Origin: Gemmatimonadota bacterium
GTDB taxonomy: Bacteria > Latescibacterota > UBA2968 > GCA-2709665
NCBI GenBank assembly: GCA_028877215.1
Contig: JAPPFJ010000018.1
Span: 58,714-122,713 of the forward strand
Direction of reading: 5' to 3'
Length of the DNA: 64,000 nt
Under the pieces are notes generated by a model, which did not search any database, had not been told where the DNA came from, and saw only the letters and a list, made by a program, of their open reading frames with translations. This document shows, piece after piece, positions 54,982 through 64,000 of the stretch (the stretch's first letter is position 1; each line of letters begins with the position of its first letter). The translations under genes were made by a program, and so were the position numbers.

Positions 54982-55440
54982 TTACGTCGTTTCAGTGGGT
55001 CGCATACCAGTCCGGCGCGGTTCGTCAATGGGTTCTGACTTCGGCCATCCGGGATACTTTGGAATTCCATCCTGCAGATCGAGCACGGCCTCGTCGCAGT
55101 GAATGTGACAGCTTGCTTCGTGGACATAGCCCGAATCGGCAAGAACCATCGCATACACAACCGTCCTTTCTTTCGCCAGCCGGTTCAACATTCCTGACCC
55201 GCAATGCCTGCACCAATGCCGATTGCTTCGTCTATCTTGATAATTTTCCAGCAATTCCTCGCCTTCCGTGATGCGTACGGCCTCATTTGGCCAGGTCGCA
55301 TAGGCGTTGACCGGGGCCGCGTGCCACGTCCTGCAGGTCTTGCAATGGCAATATCCGGCTGAGACGGGCAAACCTGTTATCTGGATACGGATCCGACCGC
55401 AGAGACAGCTGCCTTCGTACGTAACAGTACTCGGTGACAT
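54982..55440 (-). CDS. GFA-family (CENP-V/GFA domain) protein
   Basis: 152 aa; GSCLCGRIRIQITG, GYCHCKTCRTWHAAPVNAYATW, HWCRHCGSGM. Confidence 0.9.
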   Translation of the reverse strand: MSPSTVTYEGSCLCGRIRIQITGLPVSAGYCHCKTCRTWHAAPVNAYATWPNEAVRITEGEELLENYQDRRSNRHWCRHCGSGMLNRLAKERTVVYAMVLADSGYVHEASCHIHCDEAVLDLQDGIPKYPGWPKSEPIDEPRRTGMRPTETT

Positions 55441-55584
55441 GTTGCCTCCCGTCTCGTTGGGTAACCGATCCGCTCAGCGTATTACAACAGCGAAAAGTAC
55501 GTAAAAAAGTTCCGTTGCAGGCTCCTTTACGAATATATCCTGACTATCGATCATCGTCTTGCATGCCAAGAACCAGTTTGATTC

Positions 55585-56200
55585 ACTACGAAGGCCGGGA
55601 AAGTGTGCGAAATATACGGATTGTAAATTCGTCCTCAGCCACTTGCGAAATGTATCCCTAAAACGTGAGCCCGAATGTTATGCAGGGTAGGTCGAAGGGC
55701 TGGCCAGGCGTCCGCGCACAGATTCGTCTTCAAAGGGCGTGTGCGATTCGTATAATCGAGAAGACGGGAGATTCTTCGGCTCCGCTCAGAATGACATGCC
55801 TTGCCATAACCATTGGCGAAACGTGTTGGTCAGGTGTCGGCAAAAACTGTCATCCAGAGGAGGCCTGGGTGCAACCTCCACGAAGTGCATCGGTTTCACT
55901 TGACACAGACTCTCATCCAGGGCCGGCACCCAGGCCGACGAAGGATCTACTGCAGCATGTGAATATCCTTGTGCGGATTTCACATTTCGATACCTGAGAG
56001 GCAGTACGTCCGCCCCCGACGCGGGACTGAAGCGGCGAACGATGCTTCGACGCCGCTTTGAATGACAGGTATTGAAAAAACGCGAACCTGTGGCAACCTG
56101 GTTTTCGTTAACCGGGTCAAACCCGTCCAAATTCGCCAATCGAATCCACTATTCGAACCTCATCTCCAAGGTTCCCACGGTTTTTGGACAGCAATGGGGC
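55585..56200. repeat. Composite intergenic repeat (families A+D), about 615 bp
   Basis: Collinear with 13180-13818 over multiple conserved blocks. Confidence 0.85.
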
Positions 56201-56442
56201 AATTAGAAAAACAACATAGTGATCTATTCCAATCAGGAATATATCTCACCCGCGTCAGTAGAATTCCAAATCCGTCGGTTTTTGAGTGTAAGAGCTCCCG
56301 GAATGCAGGCTACATTCAAATCGTAGATGAATTCACCAGATGATATTGTTTTTTTAGCACCTATATACGCCGACAGCCCCCGTCGCTCCAGGCAATTGGG
56401 GGCTGTCGTCAAGGTCGTGCCATCGCCTTGTCTTTTAATTCG

Positions 56443-56628
56443 CTAAACCGGTGTCTTCCGGCGTTCACCACCGTAAAATCGAAGCCGCTCGTCCACGGAC
56501 ATATCTTTCGTCTGCTGATAATGCACCTGGCGAATGAAATGCAATTCCTGCATCATTTCATCATTTGGGAATTCCTTCCGAACTTCCTCCCAAATCTTGT
56601 CCTTCTCAGAAGGTGTTACTTCTCCCAT
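56443..56628 (-). CDS. Small hypothetical protein, possibly TA-associated
   Basis: 61 aa; MGEVTPSEKDKIWEEVRKEFPNDEMMQELHFIRQVHYQQTKDMSVDERLRFYGG; ends 10 bp from the PIN remnant. Confidence 0.5.
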   Translation of the reverse strand: MGEVTPSEKDKIWEEVRKEFPNDEMMQELHFIRQVHYQQTKDMSVDERLRFYGGERRKTPV

Positions 56629-56638
56629 GGCTGATCTC

Positions 56639-56911
56639 CTACAATTCAGGCGGGGCGATTATCTCTATCGGTCCGTAGCCTGTCATCGCATTGATCAAAT
56701 TCACTTCTCTTCGAATATTCACCTTTACAAGGTGCTTGAAGTTCCAACTGCAAAAATACCCGATTCCGTTGGCAACCGCAACTGCAACATGATTGGCATC
56801 ATCTGTATATTTCACGGGACACCTTTCCAAAAACGGATTTGATTCACTACGAAAGTCGCGAAAATACGCGAAATATACGGATGGAAGAATCGTCCACAGC
56901 CATTGGCGCAA
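56639..56911 (-). pseudogene. Truncated PIN-domain (VapC-like) gene, C-terminal part only
   Basis: KYTDDANHVAVAVANGIGYFCSWNFKHLVKVNIRREVNLINAMTGYGPIEIIAPPEL is PIN C-term; upstream codons (to 56911) are repeat A sequence. Confidence 0.7.
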
Positions 56912-57193
56912 CGAGTCGGTCCAACCTTCGCGAAGACTGTCATCCAGAGGAGGCCGGCAGGCCGACGAAGGATCTACTGCAGCATCGGATCATCCCCGTG
57001 CGATTTGCACGCGTCAATACCTGGGAGGTAGCACGTCCGCGTCCAGCGCGGGACGGAAGCGGAAAAATCCCCCCACCGCATCAGCCGTCGCCGGTCCCTT
57101 CGGCCCTTCGACAAGCTCTGGGACCGCAGGCTCAGGGCAAGTGTCTGGGGACCGGCTCGGCTTCTGCGACTCCCCCTCAAGGGGGGAGTGATC
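56820..57193. repeat. Repeat A partial copy joined to repeat B copy
   Basis: AAAAACGGATTTGATTCACTACGAAAGTCGCG...GACTGTCATCCAGAGGAGGCC...GGACGGAAGCGG then AATCCCCCCACCGCATCAGCCGTCGCC...CTCCCCCTCAAGGGGGGAGTGATCC. Confidence 0.85.
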
Positions 57194-57333
57194 CAGAGGT
57201 GCTGCCAGGCGAGGCGGGGCGAATGACAGACGGCCGGGAAATCATCCAACCTGCCTTGCGCGACGTATGCGGCACATGCAGGGCTTAACACGTCGTCGCA
57301 GCCGCTCGTGCTTCATTTTGTTTGAGCCGTCGG

Positions 57334-58059
57334 TCAGTCGTCGGGATTCGATCGATGAAAGTACCATACATTGGGTTCTCGATAGGTGCCTTGATCCTTC
57401 TCAAGATCAATCGAGACAGGCGCCAGTCCATCCGGAATGCTGTAGGATCCCGACGTTGAGAATCGCATTCCCGTCCATTTCTCCCAATCCTGGATAGATG
57501 CAGTCACCGTAAGCGATTCGTGCATGAAACCCATTCTTTCGCCACCCATTTCCTCGTGGACACGAAGCCAGGGATCCAGCAGACGACCTTTGTCATCTCG
57601 GCGTTCGGCATACGCTTCGATTGATTCTTCCGCGAACTCGTGTTTCCGATTCGGCCGTACAGGGGCCAGGACGCCCCGCAATCCTTTTGCTGTCGACAGA
57701 GATCGCATTTCGGAAAGGATCTTTTGACTAGTTCCCCTTCTGCGATACATCGGCCGCACGAGAACGCCGAGAGCACAGAGCACGCCATCGGTCTTTAAAG
57801 GCCAATGGGCCGGATAGACCACCTCGTCAATCGTAGACGGCAAACTACGGCCGGGAGTCCATTCAAACGGTACGGTCAAGCCCGCGGCCACCAGGGCATT
57901 GTGTTCCAGGACGAGGATCTGGAAGCCCTGAAACCGGGTGTAAATGGAAGACCAGTTCCTTATGTCCGAGCGTAACAGAAACTCGGGCCACGTGGAATCG
58001 TTGAGTTCTTTCAGGGCGCCAGACGTCTCCGGCATTCGGTCAAGTGTGACCAGATCCAT
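57334..58059 (-). CDS. GNAT-like acetyltransferase
   Basis: 241 aa; LCALGVLVRPMYRRRGTSQKILSEMRSLSTAKGLRG. Confidence 0.75.
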   Translation of the reverse strand: MDLVTLDRMPETSGALKELNDSTWPEFLLRSDIRNWSSIYTRFQGFQILVLEHNALVAAGLTVPFEWTPGRSLPSTIDEVVYPAHWPLKTDGVLCALGVLVRPMYRRRGTSQKILSEMRSLSTAKGLRGVLAPVRPNRKHEFAEESIEAYAERRDDKGRLLDPWLRVHEEMGGERMGFMHESLTVTASIQDWEKWTGMRFSTSGSYSIPDGLAPVSIDLEKDQGTYREPNVWYFHRSNPDD

Positions 58060-58144
58060 CTACGTGATCCAATAGGAAAGGAGGGTAGCGACGGCGCGAG
58101 TTCATGCGCTGATGTATGCAGGTGAAAGTTCAACGCAGCTGTAC

Positions 58145-58678
58145 TTACGTATCCATCAATTCCATTCGGACGAATTCGAACTCCCCGCCATTCGTCCGGT
58201 TCATGTAATATTCGACCTCCCTGAAACCAATTCGTTGATAGACCTTGATTGCACGTTTGTTGAATGCCGCGACGTGAAGCTGGATGGTTTTCGCCGAGAA
58301 TCGGGTTTTTGCAAAATCGAGGCCCGCGCGGGCAAAGTCTTCCCCCAAACCCCTCCCCGTCAGATCCGGACGAAGTCCCAGACCGTAATCCAACACGCCG
58401 TCCGCGACCTGGAACGCGAAGAAACCGACCAGTTCACTTGCGCCATCCCGAACGCCGAACATCGAGTCGCCCCTTAGCGTGGGATCCAGAAGCTCCGCCA
58501 GATCGTCCGCATCCGCCTCGGCATCGTAGAAAGCATACTCGCCATCGTAATGCCAGGTGGCAATTGTCTCGGCGTCCGATTGAGTCAGAGATTCAATGCG
58601 AAACTGCACCGGATGTTCTCCATTTATCTTCGATTTGGCGTTCAATGACGCAAACGGTCCAGGCTCTCTCGAGGCCAC
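58145..58678 (-). CDS. GNAT-family N-acetyltransferase
   Basis: 177 aa; LDYGLGLRPDLTGRGLGEDFARAGLDFAK...NKRAIKVYQRIGFREV. Confidence 0.9.
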   Translation of the reverse strand: MASREPGPFASLNAKSKINGEHPVQFRIESLTQSDAETIATWHYDGEYAFYDAEADADDLAELLDPTLRGDSMFGVRDGASELVGFFAFQVADGVLDYGLGLRPDLTGRGLGEDFARAGLDFAKTRFSAKTIQLHVAAFNKRAIKVYQRIGFREVEYYMNRTNGGEFEFVRMELMDT

Positions 58679-59094
58679 ACGTCGTTCCTGTTGTATCCGT
58701 TTTCAAACTGTGGAACATCAGCTGGCAATTTAAGCCAGGCGTGCTTGTCGACGGTCCAGATGTGTGCGCCAATCTCAAGCATCCTGAGGTCATCCAGCGT
58801 TCTCGAGTTTAGAAGCGCCGTTTCAGGGTGATTCGTGGCAGTCCTGTAAATGACATCACCGCAGGACTTGCAGATGAATTCCGTTCGTTGCGTCGATATC
58901 TTCCTGAACGAAACGTCACCCTGATTGATCACGATGTCGCGTTCCAGGACGATGGTTGTAATCCGGAAGGCGGAACCGGACGCCTTCTGGCAATCGAGGC
59001 AGTGACATGCGTGTACGAAAAGGGGCGGGTTCCGGAGCCCGTATCGGACCTCTACGCAACCGCAGCCGCCTGAGAACCGGGAGCACTTATTCAT
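58642..59094 (-). CDS. GFA-family protein
   Basis: MNKCSRFSGGCGCVEVRYGLRNPPLFVHACHCLDCQKASGSAFRIT...EFICKSCGDVIY; track start is 59142. Confidence 0.88.
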   Translation of the reverse strand: MNKCSRFSGGCGCVEVRYGLRNPPLFVHACHCLDCQKASGSAFRITTIVLERDIVINQGDVSFRKISTQRTEFICKSCGDVIYRTATNHPETALLNSRTLDDLRMLEIGAHIWTVDKHAWLKLPADVPQFENGYNRNDVWPRESLDRLRH

Positions 59095-60055
59095 CGATTT
59101 CTCCAACCGCCTTGCCGAATTGGACGTCGGTTGAGCTCGCATTGAAATAGCTCCTCAACCGCGAGAATGCTTCCCTTTTATATTCATCGGGGAAACTGTG
59201 CCCGCATTTAACCACCGTAAGAAACAGATGATCGGACAAACCCTTTGGTTCGTAGAACTCCTTTCTGGCCTCGTCGAAATATCCACTAATCTGCTCGATC
59301 ATCTCGGGGGTCTTCTCCAGAGATTGCAACACCGTCATCAAATAGCGCGGCGCAATCGCCAGAAGGTTCTTCTTTGTAACCCGCCCCGTTACAAGACCCG
59401 CCCTGACGCGCGGATCGCGAGCCATCGTACTGGCAGCCTGCGCCGATCCCATCGAGTGACCGATCACGCCAATGCGTTCAGAATCCACAAAGTCCAGCGC
59501 TGAAAGAACGTCGACCGCCCGCAGTCCGTCATACGCGTGCTTAAACCAGAAAGGCCTTCCCAGCGGTTCGCTCAAAATCTGATGGCAGTGCTTGTTCTCA
59601 TAGGGATGTCTGATCGAAGGAATATGTCGCTCGCCGCAATTTACCGCATCCGGCGCCAGAACGACAAACCCTTGAATAACAAGCTCATAGCCATAGGCCT
59701 GATCGGGGCGATGGACGGCCTTCCCGACAACGGCATCCTTTGCAATAATGCAGTCGGTGTTGCACTGATGAAAGGCAACCATTGCCGGGTAAGGTGGTGA
59801 GAATCGCTCATCTTTAGGGACCAGAAGGTATGCCGGGACGTTTCGTCCGGACGGCTGAGGCATCGTTTCTTCGGTTTCAACGCGGTAATCTATCTTCCAT
59901 TCTTCGTAAACGTGATCACGATCAGACCGATAGTGCTTGTCCAGAATCTGCACGTCGAGCGGAGGAGGAACAGGGTATTCAGCCATTTCCTCCTTAATCT
60001 GCCTTATGAAATGTTCACGTTCCCGTCTGATGGACATGTTCATCAATTCGCTCAA
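59087..60055 (-). CDS. Acetyl-xylan esterase/dienelactone hydrolase-type alpha/beta hydrolase
   Basis: 322 aa; YPAMVAFHQ, DVLSALDFVDSERIGVIGHSMGSAQAAS. Confidence 0.85.
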   Translation of the reverse strand: MSELMNMSIRREREHFIRQIKEEMAEYPVPPPLDVQILDKHYRSDRDHVYEEWKIDYRVETEETMPQPSGRNVPAYLLVPKDERFSPPYPAMVAFHQCNTDCIIAKDAVVGKAVHRPDQAYGYELVIQGFVVLAPDAVNCGERHIPSIRHPYENKHCHQILSEPLGRPFWFKHAYDGLRAVDVLSALDFVDSERIGVIGHSMGSAQAASTMARDPRVRAGLVTGRVTKKNLLAIAPRYLMTVLQSLEKTPEMIEQISGYFDEARKEFYEPKGLSDHLFLTVVKCGHSFPDEYKREAFSRLRSYFNASSTDVQFGKAVGEIDE

Positions 60056-60071
60056 TCACAATGGGTCGGGA

Positions 60072-61499
60072 TCAACGTTCGTTCCGGGCACAGGGGTTGA
60101 TGCCCGCGGCCAACTCACGCAGCACGTCCACCGCCATTTGCACGTCTTCTCTTCGACAGTCGAACTGCCCCACCTGGAAGCGGATGACGAACTGACCCTC
60201 GTGGATCGTGTGCGTCAGATAGATGCGGCCGTCGTCGTTGACCGCGCGGAGCAGTCGCTCGGTGGCGGCATTGGCATCCTCGCCGTCCGGCGCGTACTGG
60301 AACGTGAAGAGCGAAAGGCGGCAGCCGGTCGTCAGTCGAAATCCGTCCAGCGATGCGATCGCCGCGGCGGCCTCCTCGGACCACGCGATATGGTTCCGGA
60401 TGCGCTGGCGGAGGCCTTCAAGCCCGTGGGCGCGTAGCAGGAACCAGAGCTTGAGCGCCCGGAAACGGCGTCCCAGCGGAATGGTCCACTCGCTGTAATT
60501 GGTGATTTCCGACTGACCCAGCGTTTCGAGGTATTCAGGGCGGATCCCCAGGGTGCGGACCTGGGGTTCCGGGTCGGCGAGAAACTGGATCGAGCAGTCG
60601 AACTGCGCGCCGAGCCATTTGTGGGGATTGAAGACGATGCTGTCGGCCGCCTCCACGCCCTCCCACAATCCCCGTAGCTCGGGGCAGATCATCGCGGAAC
60701 CGGCCCACGCGGCGTCCACTTGGACGTAGAGATCAAACTCGCGAGCGACTTCAATGGCCGGGCGCAAGCGGTCACACGCGCCGACCGACGTGCCGCCGAC
60801 ACAGAGGACGACACCTGCGGAAAGGAAACCCCGGTCGCGGTCATCAGCGATCGCTGTACGGAGCGCCGCCGGGTCGAGAGCGCCGAATTCATCGGTCGGG
60901 ACCTTGACGAGGTTCCGCTGGCCGATTCCCGCGATCCGGATGGACTTGTCGATTGAGGAATGGGTCTCCGGCGAGGCATAGATCCTGAGCCGTTTCTCAC
61001 CCGTCATTCCGGAGTCGATCCCTCGCCAGCTCAGCGCGCGTTCGCGCATCGTCAAAACGGCGCAGAGATTGGCCGCCGTCGCCGTGTCCTGGATGACGCC
61101 CTGGAACCCTTGCGGGAGCCCGAGCGCCTGGCGCATCCAGTCCACCATCCGCGTCTCGATTTCCGTGGCCGCTGGCGAGGTCTGCCAGAGCATGCACTGG
61201 GCCGCCATCACCGCGGTCAGATTCTCGGCAATCATCGAAGCCGGTGCGGCGCTGGCAGGGAAATAAGCGAAAAAGCGAGGGTGCTGCCAATGGGTCATCC
61301 CACCGGGCACGATGCGCTCGAAGTCCGCGAAGATCGCCTCCATGTCTTCCGGCGATTCGGGCGGCGCCTCGGGCAGCATCGCGGCGATTTCGCCCGGCGA
61401 AGTCTGCGCTCTAACGGGCCGGTTCTCGAGCGTATCCAGGTACTCAGCGCCCCACCGCGCGGCACGCTCCGCCCATCGATAGTAGTCTTCCCGTTTCAT
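60072..61499 (-). CDS. PLP-dependent (aromatic-L-amino-acid type) decarboxylase
   Basis: 475 aa; MTHWQHPRFFAYFPASAAPASMIAENLTAVM, VDAAWAGSAMICPELRGL, IVFNPHKWLGAQFDCS. Confidence 0.95.
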   Translation of the reverse strand: MKREDYYRWAERAARWGAEYLDTLENRPVRAQTSPGEIAAMLPEAPPESPEDMEAIFADFERIVPGGMTHWQHPRFFAYFPASAAPASMIAENLTAVMAAQCMLWQTSPAATEIETRMVDWMRQALGLPQGFQGVIQDTATAANLCAVLTMRERALSWRGIDSGMTGEKRLRIYASPETHSSIDKSIRIAGIGQRNLVKVPTDEFGALDPAALRTAIADDRDRGFLSAGVVLCVGGTSVGACDRLRPAIEVAREFDLYVQVDAAWAGSAMICPELRGLWEGVEAADSIVFNPHKWLGAQFDCSIQFLADPEPQVRTLGIRPEYLETLGQSEITNYSEWTIPLGRRFRALKLWFLLRAHGLEGLRQRIRNHIAWSEEAAAAIASLDGFRLTTGCRLSLFTFQYAPDGEDANAATERLLRAVNDDGRIYLTHTIHEGQFVIRFQVGQFDCRREDVQMAVDVLRELAAGINPCARNER

Positions 61500-61708
61500 C
61501 GTGCCGTGTACTCGTCTTTGATTACATTTCGACTCGAATGCGGGCGCAGACCCACCAACACTCGCGTCGTTGGTTCACCCTCGTCATGTAGGGGCGTCCC
61601 TTGTGGGCGCCCGGCCAATTCGACCATAGCGGCCGCGTCATCAATATAACACAATCGCTTCAAAACGACGATTATTCGTAGCTCCAACTGCAAAATCGGA
61701 CTCAGGCC

Positions 61709-62069
61709 TTGACAGTAAGACTTCAACGTAAATGCGTACATGTTTAATCATGCTGCTTGCATACGTAATGGTGTTGGAATCCCCCCACCGCATCAGCCGT
61801 CGCCGACCCTTTCGACACGCTCAGGGCAGGTTCAGGGATCGGCACTGGGCAGGTTATAGGTCTCCCAACTGCGGTTAAATGAACCAAATAACGCGTGGTC
61901 ATTGAGCTTGTCGAAATGCCCGCTATTCAACCGCCCTTCAACCCTTCGCCGGGCCCTTCGACAAGCTCAGGGACCGGAGACTTGCTTCGACAACAAGCGT
62001 GGTGCAAGCAAGGCAAGTTCTCAGGGGACCGGCTCGGCTTCTGCGACTCCCCCTCAAGGGGGGAGTGAT
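61709..62069. repeat. Dispersed repeat family B copy, with left module and internal expansion
   Basis: GTAAGACTTCAACGTAAATGCGTACATGTTTAATCATGCTGCTTGCATACGTAATGGTGTTGGAATCCCCCCACCGCATCAGCCGTCGCC...CTCCCCCTCAAGGGGGGAGTGATT. Confidence 0.85.
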
Positions 62070-62339
62070 TGGTCCATCAAGCCGGCGCGAGCGTTCCCAG
62101 CCACCTATTTGGCTACGGTTGTGCAAAGGGAAGGCGTGCTCGGGCATAATACTTGAATCAGCAACCGCGATTTTGTAGCTTGATCGCGGACCAGGCTTGT
62201 TATGTCATAATGCCCGCGTTTTGATCTCCGCGACACAGATCCTTCGCCAACCGCGGCAATACGATCACGTCAATCGACTTTGATTCTTGTCTCTCCACCC
62301 CCTTTTCTTTAAGAGAGGGGCCGGGGGAAGAGGTCACCA

Positions 62340-62535
62340 AAAAGGCGGTTAGACGGTAGATGAAATACGGGGAGAGGTAAGACGGTAGAGGGTAGAGATT
62401 TCCTGCCTTGTGAAGCTTCTCTTCGTGCCGAAGGCAACGAGGGATAATTTAGCCGGCGAGGATATCTTCTACCGTCTTACGTCTTCCGTCTCCCCGGTTT
62501 TCTCCCCCTCTCCCGTCTCCCCCTCACGAGTTACC
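62340..62535. repeat. Dispersed repeat family C copy
   Basis: AGACGGTAGA...GGGTAGAGATTTCCTGCCTTGTGAAGCTTCTCTTCGTGCCGAAGGCAACGAGG...ATATCTTCTACCGTCTTACGTC; similar at 2385-2510 and 3370-3485. Confidence 0.75.
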
Positions 62536-62559
62536 GCACTTTATCGATAGGACGTTCCC

Positions 62560-63834
62560 ATGGACACGCTTCCGTTACCCGCCCGTCCCGATCTTGCAGA
62601 TTACATCAAGCTGACAGAGGAACTCGTCGAGGCCGCCCGGTCGGAGAGTGCCAACGCCGTACAGGAGTGGTGCGGCGGGTGGCTTGAGTCGATCGTCCGA
62701 AGCTCCGGACCCGACCTGACGGACTTTGTGCGGGGAAGTTGGGAACGGGCGATAGGCGAAGTCGATAAAGGCGCCCGCGGGAAGTCCGAGGCGGCCAAGG
62801 AAGGTGGCGCCGGGTTTGAGCTGGCCGATGCGCAGGCTCTTGTTGCGCATGCCCACAGCTTTGGGGGTTGGGATGCTTTCGCCAGGTTTGTCGACGAGGA
62901 CACGCGCCAGACGCCGGAGGGGGCCGAGTTCGAGGTCGCGGCCGACGCAGTGGTCGATGGGAACGTCGCCAGACTCCGGTCGCTCTTACGCGAAAATCCG
63001 GCTTTAACCCACGCCAGATCGGCGCGCATTCACCATGCTACGCTGCTGTATTACCTCGCCGCCAACGGCATCGAGGACTTTCGCCAGCGGTCGCCCGGCA
63101 ATGCGCCCGAAATTGCGCGGCTTCTACTGGACGCCGGCGCCGAGGTGGATGCCCTGTGCGGGATGGGCAATTCGGATGACACGCCCATGTTGGCGCTCGT
63201 GACCAGCGTACATCCACATCATATGGGTGTGGCGACGGAACTGATTGAGATATTCGTGGAGGCGGGATCCAAAGTGAATGGCGTGAAAGGAGACAACGCG
63301 CCGGTACGTCTGGCACTCAAATTCGGTTATCCCGATTCGGCAGCCGCGCTGGTGCGCCTGGGGGCGGAGGTGAAGACTGTCGCGATGGCCGCGGGACTGG
63401 GCCGGTTGGATCTGACGAAGGAATTTGTCGAGGAGCGCGGCGCATCCGAGTCTGAGCTGGCGGCCGCGTTTGAAGACGCCTGCCGGTTCGGCCGGACGGA
63501 TATCGCCAAATACCTGCTGGCAACGGGCGTCGACGTGGACGGTCAGGGCACTTGGAAGATGACGGGCCTGATGTGGGCCGCTTCCCAGGGACATCTCGAC
63601 ACCATGGCCATGATCCTCAATCGCGGCCCCTCGCTCGAATTGCGGAACGAGTTCGGCGGCACTGCAATGGGCACCGCCCTGCATTTCGCGATCAATTCGC
63701 CCAGACCAGGGGCCGACTATCCGGCCGTGATCGACATGCTGCTGAACGCGGGATTGAAGTTTGAGGGTACCAGGAAGGGAACGGGGCTGGACGATATCGA
63801 CGCCGTGCTTCGCAGGCACGGCAAGGTCGATTAG
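62560..63834 (+). CDS. Ankyrin-repeat protein
   Basis: 424 aa; ARLLLDAGAEVDALCGMG, AKYLLATGVDVDGQGTWKMTGLMWAASQGHLDTMAMILNRGPSLELRNEFGGTAMGTALHFAI. Confidence 0.9.
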   Translation: MDTLPLPARPDLADYIKLTEELVEAARSESANAVQEWCGGWLESIVRSSGPDLTDFVRGSWERAIGEVDKGARGKSEAAKEGGAGFELADAQALVAHAHSFGGWDAFARFVDEDTRQTPEGAEFEVAADAVVDGNVARLRSLLRENPALTHARSARIHHATLLYYLAANGIEDFRQRSPGNAPEIARLLLDAGAEVDALCGMGNSDDTPMLALVTSVHPHHMGVATELIEIFVEAGSKVNGVKGDNAPVRLALKFGYPDSAAALVRLGAEVKTVAMAAGLGRLDLTKEFVEERGASESELAAAFEDACRFGRTDIAKYLLATGVDVDGQGTWKMTGLMWAASQGHLDTMAMILNRGPSLELRNEFGGTAMGTALHFAINSPRPGADYPAVIDMLLNAGLKFEGTRKGTGLDDIDAVLRRHGKVD

Positions 63835-64000
63835 AGCGACAATCTCAACACTTACACAATCCAAGACAGATTAAGGCGCGGCCACCACCAGTCCGTTGAC
63901 AAAGTCGCTCTGCAGGCGAGGTATGGTGTCCCGTCCCGGAGATAGATTTCCGGGACAGAACACTTGCCATTGTGGTCGAAGACAAGGCGCGCGACCGAGT

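Overview
This 64 kb window is bacterial accessory-style DNA. Almost every gene is on the minus strand. The exceptions are one small ORF near 8 kb, a block at 40.7-47.4 kb, and an ankyrin gene at 62.6 kb. The recognisable genes are mostly single enzymes: GNATs, NUDIX hydrolases, APH/nucleotidyltransferase-like proteins, GFA proteins, MBL, nitrilase, LLM oxidoreductase, enolase-superfamily, phytanoyl-CoA dioxygenase-like, PLP decarboxylase and phosphodiesterase. There are also toxin-antitoxin genes: mazEF with a perfect 27-bp operator palindrome, an orphan higA, two further XRE regulators, and a truncated PIN gene. The strongest candidate systems are: (1) a tandemly duplicated module (His/Cys-rich small membrane protein plus repeat-containing lipoprotein) leading into a ZnuD-like TonB-dependent receptor, with a leader conserved in front of three genes, probably for metal acquisition; (2) a gene row of zinc-ribbon array protein, NUDIX, XRE, and a protein with a putative ADP-ribosyltransferase-like N-terminus and HEAT-like C-terminus; (3) a phased 14-bp direct-repeat array of CGTTAAAT units upstream of an orphan HigA. 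I also see a HAD gene split exactly at a GGGAAAG heptamer, a likely sigma-54 promoter in front of a MacB/FtsX permease, two MITE-like elements, and four or more families of dispersed non-coding repeats. No rRNA, tRNA, CRISPR array or transposase was recognised. All assignments come from reading motifs by eye; no database search was run.
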